A DNA stretch of 64,000 nucleotides from Pseudoduganella sp. GTDB taxonomy: Bacteria > Pseudomonadota > Gammaproteobacteria > Burkholderiales > Burkholderiaceae_D. A program made the position numbers and the translations under genes. Positions within the stretch are counted from its first letter, which is position 1. Each line of letters opens with the position of its first letter. Of the stretch, positions 33,445 to 47,203 are shown one piece after another. Below the pieces are notes generated by a model that did no database searches, was not told where the DNA came from, and saw nothing but the letters and a program-made list of their open reading frames with translations. The DNA lies in contig JAJTCO010000023.1 in NCBI GenBank assembly GCA_021323265.1, forward strand, positions 1 through 64,000, written 5' to 3'.

Positions 33445-35850
33445 CTACCGAATTGCGGCGCCCGGCGTGAATGCGGGTTCCGGCAGACCGCTGCCGTCAT
33501 CGATGGTGAAGCCATTGCGGCCGCGCCGTTTGGTGTCGTACAGCGCCATGTCGGCCCGCCCGATCAGGCCGCCCGCGGTTTCCGTGCCGCCGGCGTAGAG
33601 GGCAATGCCGATGCTGGTGGTCACGCGCAGGGGCGCGCCCAGCACGCGGAAGTCGGGTGTCACGGCCGCCATCACCTTTTCCGCCAGGATCTGGACTTCC
33701 TCGCGATGACGGATGTGCTCGAAGATGATGACGAATTCGTCGCCGGCCAGGCGTGCCACCGTATCGGTGGTGCGCACATGGCCGCTCAGGCGCAGGGCGA
33801 ACTCCTTCAGCACCTCGTCGCCGGCCGCATGGCCCAGGCTGTCGTTGATGTGCTTGAAGTTGTCGATATCGAGGTAGGCCAGCGCCATCTGGCTGTCCTG
33901 GCGCCGCACGCGCTCGATGGCCTGGTCCAGCACGAATTCGAACTGGCGCCGGTTGGGAATGCCGGTCAGCGGGTCGCGCCGCGCCTGGCGCAGCAGCTCC
34001 GCTTCCACTTCGCGGCTGCGCGTCACGTCGCTGGTGACGGAGTAGACATACGGCACGCTGCCATCCTTGCGCAGGTCCGGCACGAAAGTGGTCTCCAGCA
34101 CGCGCGGCTCGCCATGCAGGCGGGCCGTGGACTCGTACTGGGTCACTTCGCCTCGGAAGGCGCGCTCCAGCCAGGGCTGCGCTTCGGCATAGGCGGCGGC
34201 CCCTATCACGGTTGCCAGCGGGCGGCCGGGCAGGGAGTCGGGATCGGCGCCGAGCCAGCGGCGACAGGTGGCATTGGCGAACTGCAGGGTATGTTCCGGG
34301 TCGATGGCGGTGACCATGACCGGCAAATGGTCGGTGATCAGGCGCAGGCGCTTCTCGCTGGCGCCCTGGGCCAGTTCGGCGTTCTTGCGCTCGGTGATAT
34401 CCATGCACATCAGGTAGAAGCCCTGCACCGTGCCGTCGGGGGCGCTGTCGGGCACCAGTTCGGCCATCAGGTGCAGGTGGCGTTCCATCTCTTCCCCAGG
34501 ACGTTCGATGTGCACGCGGCGGCCCGCCAGCACCGTGTCGAAGCAATCCTTCCACCGCGCCAGCACATCCGGCCCGAACACTTCGTCGATGCGCTTGCCG
34601 ATCATGGCGTGCGGGTCGATCCCCAGCAGGAACTGATAGTGCTCGTTGGTGAAACGGTAGCGCAGGTCGCGGTCGATATACGCCACCAGGGCGGGAATAT
34701 TGTCGGCAATGACGCGCGCCCGCTTTTCGCTGCAGGCCAAACGCTCCTGCGCCGCCTGGCGCTCGGCGGTGAGCTCGTAGAGCGCTTCGCTCAGTTCGCT
34801 GACCTCGTCCTTGCCGCTGCTGTGCAGCACGCCAATGTCGCCACCCCGCGTGCGGATCGACAGCAGGCTGCTGCGCAGCCTTTGCAGCGGCGCCAGCAAC
34901 AGCTTGACCATCCACCAGCTCAGAAGGCCCGCGACGGCGGCGAACACGCTGGCCGCCAGGACGGCTTGCTGGCGCATCTCGATCATGGGCGCAAAGGCTT
35001 CGGCGGTCGGGTAACGCACGCCCACGATCCAGTTGGTCGCGTTCAGGCGCTTATAAGCGTAGATGCCATCCACCCCATCCTTGTTGGGTGCTTCCATCCA
35101 GCCCTCGAAGCCGGCCAGGGCGCGTCGCGTGCCCAGGTTGAGGCTGGGCTGCTCGTCGATGGGATCGAGCAGGCGCGCCTTGTTCGGGTGGTTCACCAGG
35201 ATGCCTTCAGTGGTCATAATGAACATGTAGCCGGTCTTGCCGGGCTTCATATTGTTGAAATGGTGGAAAAAGTCGGAGTTCAGCAGGTCGATGCTGCCGA
35301 CCAGCACCACCTGCACGTCGCCGCCGCTGTCGATGATGGGGTGGGTCAGTACCACCACCGGCAGGTTGGAAACGCGGCCGCGTATCGGCGGTGAAATGAT
35401 GGCGCGCTTTTGTGCCATCGTCTGCTCGAAGTAGCTGCGGTCGGTCACGCTGGGATTGGCCTGGGCGGGCGGGCGCAGGCTGGTGATGTAGCGGCCCTTG
35501 GCGTCGAATGCCGCCACGTTGGCGAACTCGGACGAGACCGATGCATGGCGCTCGATGGCGGCGCGCAGCACACCGGCATTCTGGGCGCCGGGCGGTACCG
35601 CTTCCGCGATCGACGACAGCAGCAGGCGCTTGGTGGCCAGTTGTTCGTCGATCTGGGCAGCGGCCAGCGCGAGCATGTCGAACTGTTGTTGCCCGATGAC
35701 GCTCTTCATGTCGCGCTCCACCAGCGCCAGTGCCAGCCAGGTCAACAAGGTGGTGGCGGCAAGCACGAACGCTATCACCACGCAGGTCATGCGCGCGCGC
35801 AAGCTCTGTGGTAGCAGGCGGGGCAGGGTCATGACTTTAGTATTGCACAC
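33445..35850 (-). CDS. Cache-HAMP-PAS-PAS-GGDEF sensory diguanylate cyclase
   Basis: Cache-type periplasmic region (VTDRSYFEQTMAQKRAIISPPIRGR...GYMFIMTTEGILVNHPN), two PAS domains, GGDEF RLAGDEFVI with RTTD I-site. Confidence 0.88.
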   Translation of the reverse strand: MCNTKVMTLPRLLPQSLRARMTCVVIAFVLAATTLLTWLALALVERDMKSVIGQQQFDMLALAAAQIDEQLATKRLLLSSIAEAVPPGAQNAGVLRAAIERHASVSSEFANVAAFDAKGRYITSLRPPAQANPSVTDRSYFEQTMAQKRAIISPPIRGRVSNLPVVVLTHPIIDSGGDVQVVLVGSIDLLNSDFFHHFNNMKPGKTGYMFIMTTEGILVNHPNKARLLDPIDEQPSLNLGTRRALAGFEGWMEAPNKDGVDGIYAYKRLNATNWIVGVRYPTAEAFAPMIEMRQQAVLAASVFAAVAGLLSWWMVKLLLAPLQRLRSSLLSIRTRGGDIGVLHSSGKDEVSELSEALYELTAERQAAQERLACSEKRARVIADNIPALVAYIDRDLRYRFTNEHYQFLLGIDPHAMIGKRIDEVFGPDVLARWKDCFDTVLAGRRVHIERPGEEMERHLHLMAELVPDSAPDGTVQGFYLMCMDITERKNAELAQGASEKRLRLITDHLPVMVTAIDPEHTLQFANATCRRWLGADPDSLPGRPLATVIGAAAYAEAQPWLERAFRGEVTQYESTARLHGEPRVLETTFVPDLRKDGSVPYVYSVTSDVTRSREVEAELLRQARRDPLTGIPNRRQFEFVLDQAIERVRRQDSQMALAYLDIDNFKHINDSLGHAAGDEVLKEFALRLSGHVRTTDTVARLAGDEFVIIFEHIRHREEVQILAEKVMAAVTPDFRVLGAPLRVTTSIGIALYAGGTETAGGLIGRADMALYDTKRRGRNGFTIDDGSGLPEPAFTPGAAIR

Positions 35851-35940
35851 CTGTTTGCCAGCGTGTTCTAAAATTCAAGCAAAGACACTGCGCGGAAATA
35901 CTGTGAAAAACACAATTGCATTCGGCCGGGCGACCGATTC

Positions 35941-37134
35941 ATGACGCACTTCCACCTTGCTTGGGAACTGGGCGGCGACTCGGCCCACCCGGGACGGATG
36001 CGCGTGCTGACGCAGGCATTGCTTGGGCGCGGCCACATGGTGAGTCTGTCCGTGCGCGACCTGGGCGCGGCGCGCAGGCTGCTGGGCGACCTCGATGTGA
36101 CGGTGCTGCAAGCGCCGCTATGGCTGCACGGCAGCGGCCACCATGCCGCCAGCCTGGCGGAGATCATGCTGGCCGCCGGCTACCATGAGGCGCAGGCGCT
36201 CGATGGCCTGGTGCGCGGCTGGCGCGGACAGCTGGAGCTGCTGCTGCCCGACGTGCTGGTGGCCGAGTTCGCGCCGACCGCCTTGCTGGCGGCGCGCACC
36301 CTGGATATTCCAGCCGCGGCCATTGGTGCCGCCTTCACCGTGCCGCCCGCGGGCCAGCCATTGCCAAACTTCCGGCCCTGGGAAGCAGTCGATCTGGCGC
36401 GCCTGGCGGCAGCGGAGCTGCACGTGCTGAAGGTCATGAACACGGTGCTGGTGCATTATGGCGGCGTGCCTTATGCGCAGGCGGCCGACAGCTTGCTGGG
36501 CCGGGAGCACCTACTGTGCGCTTGGCCTGAGCTGGACCACTACGGCCGCCCGGCCGCCTCGGAGCAATGGTTCGGCCCGGCGTTCGTGGCGCCGCCCGGC
36601 GAGGCGCCGCAATGGCCGCCCGGCCAAGGGCACCAGGTCTTCGTCTACCTGCGGCAGGAACATCCGGCCCACGCGGCGGTGCTGCACGCCCTGGTGATGG
36701 AAGGTTGCCGCGTGCTGTGTTACCAGCCGGAAGTGGCGGCCGGCGCCGTACCGCCGGTGCACGCCACCAGCCTAGCTTGGGCGCGCGGGCCGGTGGATAT
36801 GGCGGCGGTCCTGTCGCAGGCCCGCCTGTGTGTTTGCCAGGCCGGGGAGGGCACCGTGGCGCAATCGCTGCTGGCGGCCGTGCCGATGCTACTGCTGCCG
36901 ACCAAACTCGAACGCTACCTGCTGGCGCAGCGCCTGGAAGCGGCAGGGGTGGCGATCAACGGCGGGCGCCTGCCGGGCGCGGTGGACTGGCGCAGCGTGG
37001 TGCGCAGCTTGTTGATGGATGGGCGGACCTTGCTGGCGGCGCGCAACGCGGCTGCGCGCTACGCGGGCTTTACGTCCGCGCAAATGGCCGCGCGCCTGGT
37101 GTCGCGCCTGGAATCGATGGCGGCAAGCGCCTAG
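35941..37134 (+). CDS. Glycosyltransferase (GT1/MGT-like)
   Basis: N-terminal HLAWELGGDSAHPGRMRVLTQALLGRGHMVSL; C-terminal LCVCQAGEGTVAQSLLAAVPMLLLPTKLERYLLAQRLEAAGVAI. Confidence 0.75.
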   Translation: MTHFHLAWELGGDSAHPGRMRVLTQALLGRGHMVSLSVRDLGAARRLLGDLDVTVLQAPLWLHGSGHHAASLAEIMLAAGYHEAQALDGLVRGWRGQLELLLPDVLVAEFAPTALLAARTLDIPAAAIGAAFTVPPAGQPLPNFRPWEAVDLARLAAAELHVLKVMNTVLVHYGGVPYAQAADSLLGREHLLCAWPELDHYGRPAASEQWFGPAFVAPPGEAPQWPPGQGHQVFVYLRQEHPAHAAVLHALVMEGCRVLCYQPEVAAGAVPPVHATSLAWARGPVDMAAVLSQARLCVCQAGEGTVAQSLLAAVPMLLLPTKLERYLLAQRLEAAGVAINGGRLPGAVDWRSVVRSLLMDGRTLLAARNAAARYAGFTSAQMAARLVSRLESMAASA

Positions 37135-37316
37135 TGCGCTGGCTGGCGGCGCTCGCAGTACTGGCGCCAGGCGAGTTCTTCCAGCGCGGCGACGGCGTCG
37201 CGCACGCCGTCGAAACGGGCATCGGAAAAACTGCGCGCAAACTTTTCGTGGAACTCGGCCCGTTCCAGTTCGGCGGGCGTCGGTGGCATGTGGTGCAGCT
37301 CCATTGTGTTCTCCAA
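37131..37316 (-). CDS. Hypothetical 61-aa protein
   Basis: MENTMELHHMPPTPAELERAEFHEKFARSFSDARFDGVRDAVAALEELAWRQYCERRQPAH; convergent with the glycosyltransferase gene. Confidence 0.4.
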   Translation of the reverse strand: MENTMELHHMPPTPAELERAEFHEKFARSFSDARFDGVRDAVAALEELAWRQYCERRQPAH

Positions 37317-37401
37317 AACCTGCTGTCAGTTTTGCTTTGGGCAGCGGTCGTGTCGGTGCGGCAGCTAACCTTCGCCGTGTGGCAAGCTCGCAGGATAGTT
37401 C

Positions 37402-37421
37402 ATCAATATTATCTTATTGAT
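37402..37421. promoter_or_regulatory. AT-rich dyad upstream of the phc-like operon
   Basis: ATCAATA-TTATCT-TATTGAT perfect 7-bp arms, 64 nt before the proposed start codon. Confidence 0.4.
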
Positions 37422-37485
37422 AAAACCAGCTATCATCTCTGCAATTTGTCGAGAATAAGCAAGGACTAATTCTCTTAGGAGAAAC

Positions 37486-38952
37486 ATTGCGAATTCCTCT
37501 ACAAGTCAGTACACTCGATTTAATTCACGGCAACCATTTAAGTTCCGAAAAGTGTATTCACAGGCGCAAATCGATCCAGTCGTCAGTTTCCTGAACACGC
37601 AAGGTGAAGCGGCGCGCGGCACCATTGTGAATCTCCAGCGTAAGTCGCTGGTGATGGAAGTCTACAACCCATACTCCATCGTGCAGGTGAGCGAAGTGCT
37701 GCGCGAACTGACCGTGCGCATGGGCACCGTCAGCGCCTACGTCGGCAAGGCTGTGGTCATCAGCATGGTGAACACCGGCTTGACCGCCGTGGTGTCGGTA
37801 ACCCTGATCGATGAATGGCGCGAGCTGAGCGAAGCCGTGCTGCAGCCCGGCGCCGTGGGCCGTGAAGCCAACAAGTTCGTGCTGGACTGGGACGAGCGCT
37901 TCCGCATCCGCCGCGATTACCAGATCGCCGTCAACGAAACGCGCTCCTTTCTGACCGACGTTTCGCGCTGGCTGGAACAGGTCGACTTGTCCGACGCGCT
38001 GCCGCGCGAGGACACGCGCCTGCGCGCCGACTATTTCTTCGAGCTGGCCGCGCCGCTGATGCGCAAGACCAAGACCTTCTTCGACGAGATCAATTTCCAG
38101 GCTTCGCAGATCAGCGAAGAAGAATCGTCGGCACACCGCGCCTTTGCCCAAGGCGCGCTGCATCCCTTGATCCTGCGTGCGCCCTTCGTGTTCCGCACCT
38201 TCACCAAGCCGCTTGGCTACGCCGGCGACTACCAGATGGTGAACCAGATCCTGGGCGACCCGCGCGAGGGGCCGAGCACCTATTTCCAGATCGTCAATAC
38301 CGCCTTCCTGAATACGGCGGTGGCCACGGCGCATCGCCACCGGATCGAGATCCTGGTGGCCTACCTGGAGCGTCTGGCGGCAGAGGCCAAGCGCCTGCAG
38401 CGTCCACTGCGCGTGCTGAACGTGGGCTGCGGCCCGGCGCAGGAGATCCAGCGTTTCCTGGAAACGGCGGAAGACCCGTCGCTGCTGTCGTTCCAGCTGG
38501 TCGACTTCAGCGGCGAGACGCTGGAATGGACCCGCGGCACGCTGGACGCGATCCAGCGCCGCACCGGCCGCGCCGGCACCATCGAATACGTACAGGACTC
38601 GGTGCACCAGCTTCTCAAGCGGCGGCCGGATGCGCCCGGCGGCACCGGCGCCGAGTTCGACGCCGTCTATTGCGCGGGGCTGTTCGACTACCTGTCCGAC
38701 AAGGTGTGCGCGCGCCTGAACGCCTATTTCGCCTCGCGCACGCGCGCCGGCGGCAAGCTGCTGGTGACCAACGTCCATACCAGCAATCCCGAACGTTTCA
38801 GCATGGAGCACATCCTCGAGTGGTACCTGATCTACCGCGACGAGACCCGCATGCAGGCCATCCTGCCGGAACGCTGCAGCGACACCAGCATCTATACCGA
38901 CCCCACTGGCGTGAACGTGTTCGCCGAAACCACGGTCAACCCGGTGCAATGA
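37486..38952 (+). CDS. phcB-like: PhcB-like SAM-dependent methyltransferase (candidate 3-hydroxy fatty acid methyl ester synthase), N-terminal PilZ-like region
   Basis: RVLNVGCGPAQEIQRFL methyltransferase motif I; FDAVYCAGLFDYLSDKVC. Start proposed at ATT 37486 (AGGAGAAACATT); the ORF track uses GTG 37552. Confidence 0.65.
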   Translation: MANSSTSQYTRFNSRQPFKFRKVYSQAQIDPVVSFLNTQGEAARGTIVNLQRKSLVMEVYNPYSIVQVSEVLRELTVRMGTVSAYVGKAVVISMVNTGLTAVVSVTLIDEWRELSEAVLQPGAVGREANKFVLDWDERFRIRRDYQIAVNETRSFLTDVSRWLEQVDLSDALPREDTRLRADYFFELAAPLMRKTKTFFDEINFQASQISEEESSAHRAFAQGALHPLILRAPFVFRTFTKPLGYAGDYQMVNQILGDPREGPSTYFQIVNTAFLNTAVATAHRHRIEILVAYLERLAAEAKRLQRPLRVLNVGCGPAQEIQRFLETAEDPSLLSFQLVDFSGETLEWTRGTLDAIQRRTGRAGTIEYVQDSVHQLLKRRPDAPGGTGAEFDAVYCAGLFDYLSDKVCARLNAYFASRTRAGGKLLVTNVHTSNPERFSMEHILEWYLIYRDETRMQAILPERCSDTSIYTDPTGVNVFAETTVNPVQ

Positions 38953-38953
38953 C

Positions 38954-40303
38954 ATGACCACGCTGGCCATGAATACCGGCAGCTCCTACGAGCGCGAGCT
39001 GGGCGCCTATCACCTGTTGTCGAGCCGTGCCTGTGCGGTGACGGTCCTGGTGCTGGTGCTGCTGGGCACAGTGCTCGATTTCGCCCTCTATCCGGACCAG
39101 GTGCTGCGCTTTGCACTGGCACGCGCGGTCACGGGAGCAGGCATCCTGGCGGCGCTCGGCTTGCTGTACACCCGCTATGGCCGGCGCCACGTGCACATCA
39201 TAACGTTCGCCTGGCTGACATTCCCGCAACTGATGATCGCCTGGATGATCCATGTGACCCAGGGCGAAGGCTCGCTGTTCTACGCCGGCATTATCCTGAC
39301 CATTTTTGCGGTGGGCACGCTATTCCCGGTCGGCTACCTGTATACGCTGGCATTCGGCCTGTTTACGATGGCGGCCTATTACCTGGCGTGCGTCACGCGC
39401 CCCGGCGGCGTTGGCGACACGGGCGCCTTCATCTTCCACACCACGATCATCGCCTTCTCCGTGGCGGGCAGCACCGTCTATACCTACTACAACGAGCGCG
39501 GGCGGCGCCAGCTGCATGCGCTCAAGGAGGAGGTGGCGCTGAAGAACCGTGAACTGGAGGCGAACAACCGCAGCCTGGCCGAGATCAAGGGCCAGATGCT
39601 GCAGCAGGAAAAGATGGCGGCCCTGGGCACGCTGGCGGCGGGTCTGCTGCACGAGGTCAATAACCCGGTCAACTTCTGCATGATGGCGATCGATATTGCC
39701 CTGGAAGAACCGGAAGCCAAGGCCAACGAAGTCCTGAAGGAATGCCTGGTGGACGCCAAGCAGGGCATGCAGCGCGTGCAGTACATCGTGTCGGACCTGA
39801 AGACTTTCGCCTATCGCAAGTCGGGCACGGACCACGAGAGTGCGCAGTTCCTGTTCGAGCGCGCCCTGGAATCGGCGGTGCGCCTGGTCGGCCATGAAAT
39901 CAAGGGTATCGCAGTGCAGCGCCACCTGCAGCCCGATACCCTGGTGCGTGGCGACGAGGCGGCTGTGATCGGTGTGTTGATCAACCTGCTGAGCAATGCG
40001 GCCCTGGCCATGCGCAAGGGCGCCACCAGCGCGCCGGTCATCGACATTTACGCGGAAGCGCGCGGCGACCGCTTGAAAATCACCGTGCAGGATAACGGTC
40101 CCGGCATCGCCGCGGAAAACATCGGCCGCGTATTCGAACCCTTCTTCACCACGCGCGAGGTGGGGCAGGGCCTGGGCCTGGGCCTGAGCATTTGCTACAG
40201 CGTCATCCAGCGCCACGGCGGCCTGCTGGCGGTGGAAAGCGTGCCGGGCGAATGGACCAGGTTCACCTTCGACTTGCCGCGCGTGACGGGAGGCGAAAGA
40301 TGA
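38954..40303 (+). CDS. phcS-like: Membrane sensor histidine kinase (PhcS-like)
   Basis: About 6 TM, H-box LAAGLLHEVNNPVNFCMMAI, N-box LINLLSNAALAM, DNGPGIAAE, GLGLGLSI. Confidence 0.75.
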   Translation: MTTLAMNTGSSYERELGAYHLLSSRACAVTVLVLVLLGTVLDFALYPDQVLRFALARAVTGAGILAALGLLYTRYGRRHVHIITFAWLTFPQLMIAWMIHVTQGEGSLFYAGIILTIFAVGTLFPVGYLYTLAFGLFTMAAYYLACVTRPGGVGDTGAFIFHTTIIAFSVAGSTVYTYYNERGRRQLHALKEEVALKNRELEANNRSLAEIKGQMLQQEKMAALGTLAAGLLHEVNNPVNFCMMAIDIALEEPEAKANEVLKECLVDAKQGMQRVQYIVSDLKTFAYRKSGTDHESAQFLFERALESAVRLVGHEIKGIAVQRHLQPDTLVRGDEAAVIGVLINLLSNAALAMRKGATSAPVIDIYAEARGDRLKITVQDNGPGIAAENIGRVFEPFFTTREVGQGLGLGLSICYSVIQRHGGLLAVESVPGEWTRFTFDLPRVTGGER

Positions 40304-41400
40304 CGGAAAAGGGCCAGGTGGCCACCGTCCTGTATGTGGACGACGAGGAAATGGCGCGCAAGTATTTTGCGCTGGCCGTGGCGGAGGACTTCACCGTGCT
40401 GACCGCGCCGGGCGTGGACGAGGCGCTGGAAATCCTGCGCCAGCCCGGCAGCGACGTCGACGTGCTGGTGACCGACTACCGCATGCCGGGCCGGGTGGGC
40501 GGCGAGCTGCTGCGCCAGGTGGAGCAGGATTATCCGCACCTGGTGCGCATCCTGGTGACCGCCTACGCCGACAAGGACGTGCTGCTGGAGACGATCAACG
40601 GCGGCGACATATTCCGCATCCTGGAAAAGCCGCTCGACACGGCCGTCATGCGCGACGCCCTGCGCCTGGCGAGCGCCAACGCGCGCGAACGCGCCCTGCG
40701 CCGCCAAAGCCTGCTGGCCATCGAGGAAACCGTGGCCTTCCTGGCGCACGAACTGAATACGCCGCTGGCCACCATCGCCAACTTCGCGCGCAACATCCAG
40801 CGCCGCGTCAACGGCCAGGCGCAGGACAACGGGCTGCCGCTGAAAGCCGACATCGGCAATGCGGCGGCGCACATGAACGACAATGCGCGCTACTGCCTGT
40901 CGGTGCTGTCCTCGTTCGTGGAATCGGTCAAGCGCGCCAGCGTGGCGCCGGCCGCGCGCCTGGCCGGCGGCAGCGCGGGGCAGATGGTGAGCGCGCTGCT
41001 GGGCGTGTATCCTCTCGCCCCCGGCCAGCGCGAAACGATCGACGTGGTGGTGCAGGCGGACTTCACGGTGCGCGCCGCGCCCAATTGCGTCGCACTGGTG
41101 CTGTCTTCGCTATTGAGCAACGCCCTGCGCGCGCTGCAGGAACAACCTGAACCCCGGATCAGGATCACCGTGGGCGTGGCAGACCGCCCCTACATCATCG
41201 TGGAAGACAATGGGCCCGGCATCGCGCCGGCGCTGCTCAATCGCCTGCTGCTGGATCCCGTGTCCATGCACGGCAGCGAAGGCGGCAGCGGCTGGGGCCT
41301 GATCTTCTGCAACCGCGTGATGCAATCCTTCGGCGGGCACCTGCGCGTGCAGTCCGAGCAGGGTTGCTCCACCACCGTCACCATGAATTTCCCGGATTGA
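40300..41400 (+). CDS. phcR-like: Response regulator with C-terminal histidine kinase domain (PhcR-like)
   Basis: REC TVLYVDDEEMARKYFALA...VTDYRMPGRVGGELL; H-box FLAHELNTPLATIANF; DNGPGIAPAL. ATGA overlap with phcS-like gene. Confidence 0.75.
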   Translation: MTEKGQVATVLYVDDEEMARKYFALAVAEDFTVLTAPGVDEALEILRQPGSDVDVLVTDYRMPGRVGGELLRQVEQDYPHLVRILVTAYADKDVLLETINGGDIFRILEKPLDTAVMRDALRLASANARERALRRQSLLAIEETVAFLAHELNTPLATIANFARNIQRRVNGQAQDNGLPLKADIGNAAAHMNDNARYCLSVLSSFVESVKRASVAPAARLAGGSAGQMVSALLGVYPLAPGQRETIDVVVQADFTVRAAPNCVALVLSSLLSNALRALQEQPEPRIRITVGVADRPYIIVEDNGPGIAPALLNRLLLDPVSMHGSEGGSGWGLIFCNRVMQSFGGHLRVQSEQGCSTTVTMNFPD

Positions 41401-41414
41401 GAGAAGGAACGAGC

Positions 41415-42419
41415 ATGACAGAACAACCGACCAAGCAAGCCCCGGCGATCCTTTACGTCGATGATGAGGCAACCGCCCTCAAGTACTTCCAGCGCGCGCT
41501 CGGCTCGCTGGCGCCCGTGTATGTGGCCGAGTCGGTCGAGGAGGGCAAGCGCATGCTCGACGAGCATGCCGACGAGATCGCCGTGCTGGTGTCGGACCAG
41601 CGCATGCCCGGCGCCTACGGCAACGAACTGCTGTTCTATGCGTGGGACCGCTATCCGCACATCGTGCGCATCCTGACCACCGCCTATTCGGAGATGGAGC
41701 ACACGGTCGACGCGGTAAACCAGGGCCAGATCCACCGCTATATCCAGAAGCCATGGGACATCGCCGCCTTGCGCATGGAACTGAAGCAGGCCCTGGCCCT
41801 GGCCAAGCTGCAGAAGGAGCATTCGCAGCTGCTGCGCGAAAAGCTGCTGGTGCGCCAGAAGCAGGCTGTGGCCAGCCGCATCGGCACCCTGTACACGCTG
41901 TCGACCAGCCTGGCCGCCCCCAGTCCGGCGGCCGGCCCATCCTTCGTCCCGGTGGAAAGCTACCTGGCCGGCGCGCTGAGCGCCGGCATGACGCCGCCGG
42001 AGCCGGACTGGCTGATGCTGGACCACTCCGACCTGATCAGCTCGGAAGCCTTCCGCAGCGCCGCCTTCGGCTGCGCCGTGCGCGACCACCTGAACGAACT
42101 CGAGCAGCGCCACGGCGGGGCCGACCCGGCGCACGCCTTTGCCCTGCTGGCGGAAACTTTCGGCCCGAGCTTCTGCTCCACCGGCCCGGCCAGCGCGCAA
42201 TTCCTGCAGGCGTCGCAGTTGACCGAGTTCCTGGAAACCCCGACCAGCGCGCCAGTTTCCTCCCAGCACGCTTTCTGGCTGGCTTGCCTCTTGTGGATGG
42301 GCAAGCGCGGCGCCACCATGCAGATGAGCACGGGTGCCGACGGCGTCGAATGCCGCATGGTGCAGGCCGACGCGGTACTGACGCCGTCGCAGCTGGCGGC
42401 CTGGGTCGAGCAATTCTGA
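41415..42419 (+). CDS. phcQ-like: Response regulator (PhcQ-like)
   Basis: REC AILYVDDEATALKYFQRALGSLAPVYVAES...VLVSDQRMPGAYGNELLFYAWDRYPHIVRILTTAYSEMEHTVDAVNQGQIHRYIQKPWD plus C-terminal effector-like domain. Confidence 0.72.
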   Translation: MTEQPTKQAPAILYVDDEATALKYFQRALGSLAPVYVAESVEEGKRMLDEHADEIAVLVSDQRMPGAYGNELLFYAWDRYPHIVRILTTAYSEMEHTVDAVNQGQIHRYIQKPWDIAALRMELKQALALAKLQKEHSQLLREKLLVRQKQAVASRIGTLYTLSTSLAAPSPAAGPSFVPVESYLAGALSAGMTPPEPDWLMLDHSDLISSEAFRSAAFGCAVRDHLNELEQRHGGADPAHAFALLAETFGPSFCSTGPASAQFLQASQLTEFLETPTSAPVSSQHAFWLACLLWMGKRGATMQMSTGADGVECRMVQADAVLTPSQLAAWVEQF

Positions 42420-42519
42420 CGCCCGCCCGGGCGGGCAGGGCACGCGCAAGGAAATGTGCGCCCGCCGCGGCGGGCCTCCGCTAGCATGGCGGCAGCAACC
42501 TAAAGCCAGGAGGTGTGCC

Positions 42520-42702
42520 ATGCCACGAGGAGCCAGCCCGAAACGCGAGCGCGAATACAAGGAACTGAAGGAAGAGTTCAAGGAAGAGCATCGCTATCCC
42601 GGCCGCGAGGAGGAAGTCGCGGCCCGCATTGTCAACAAGCAGCGCCGCGAACACGGCGAAACCAAGGCGCAGAAGTCGCGCGCCGGCCGCAAGGTCCATT
42701 AG
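42520..42702 (+). CDS. Small highly charged protein
   Basis: Strong RBS (AGGAGGT) before ATG 42520; MPRGASPKREREYKELKEEFKEEHRYPGREEEVAARIVNKQRREHGETKAQKSRAGRKVH. Confidence 0.65.
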   Translation: MPRGASPKREREYKELKEEFKEEHRYPGREEEVAARIVNKQRREHGETKAQKSRAGRKVH

Positions 42703-42805
42703 CCGCCACTCCGCGCTGTCTGCAACAAGTGACAGAAGGAGAGCTTTATAGCAACATTCGCAGGGCGTCTCGGTTATACTTGGGCATCGGAAAACCGGAG
42801 CCGCC

Positions 42806-47184
<4,379 letters not shown>

Positions 47185-47203
<19 letters not shown>

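Noticed and set aside
37487-37595. TTG-initiated short ORF just after the RBS of the phcB-like gene
   Set aside because: Out of frame with the methyltransferase and ends quickly; the ATT start one nt earlier gives the long in-frame protein.
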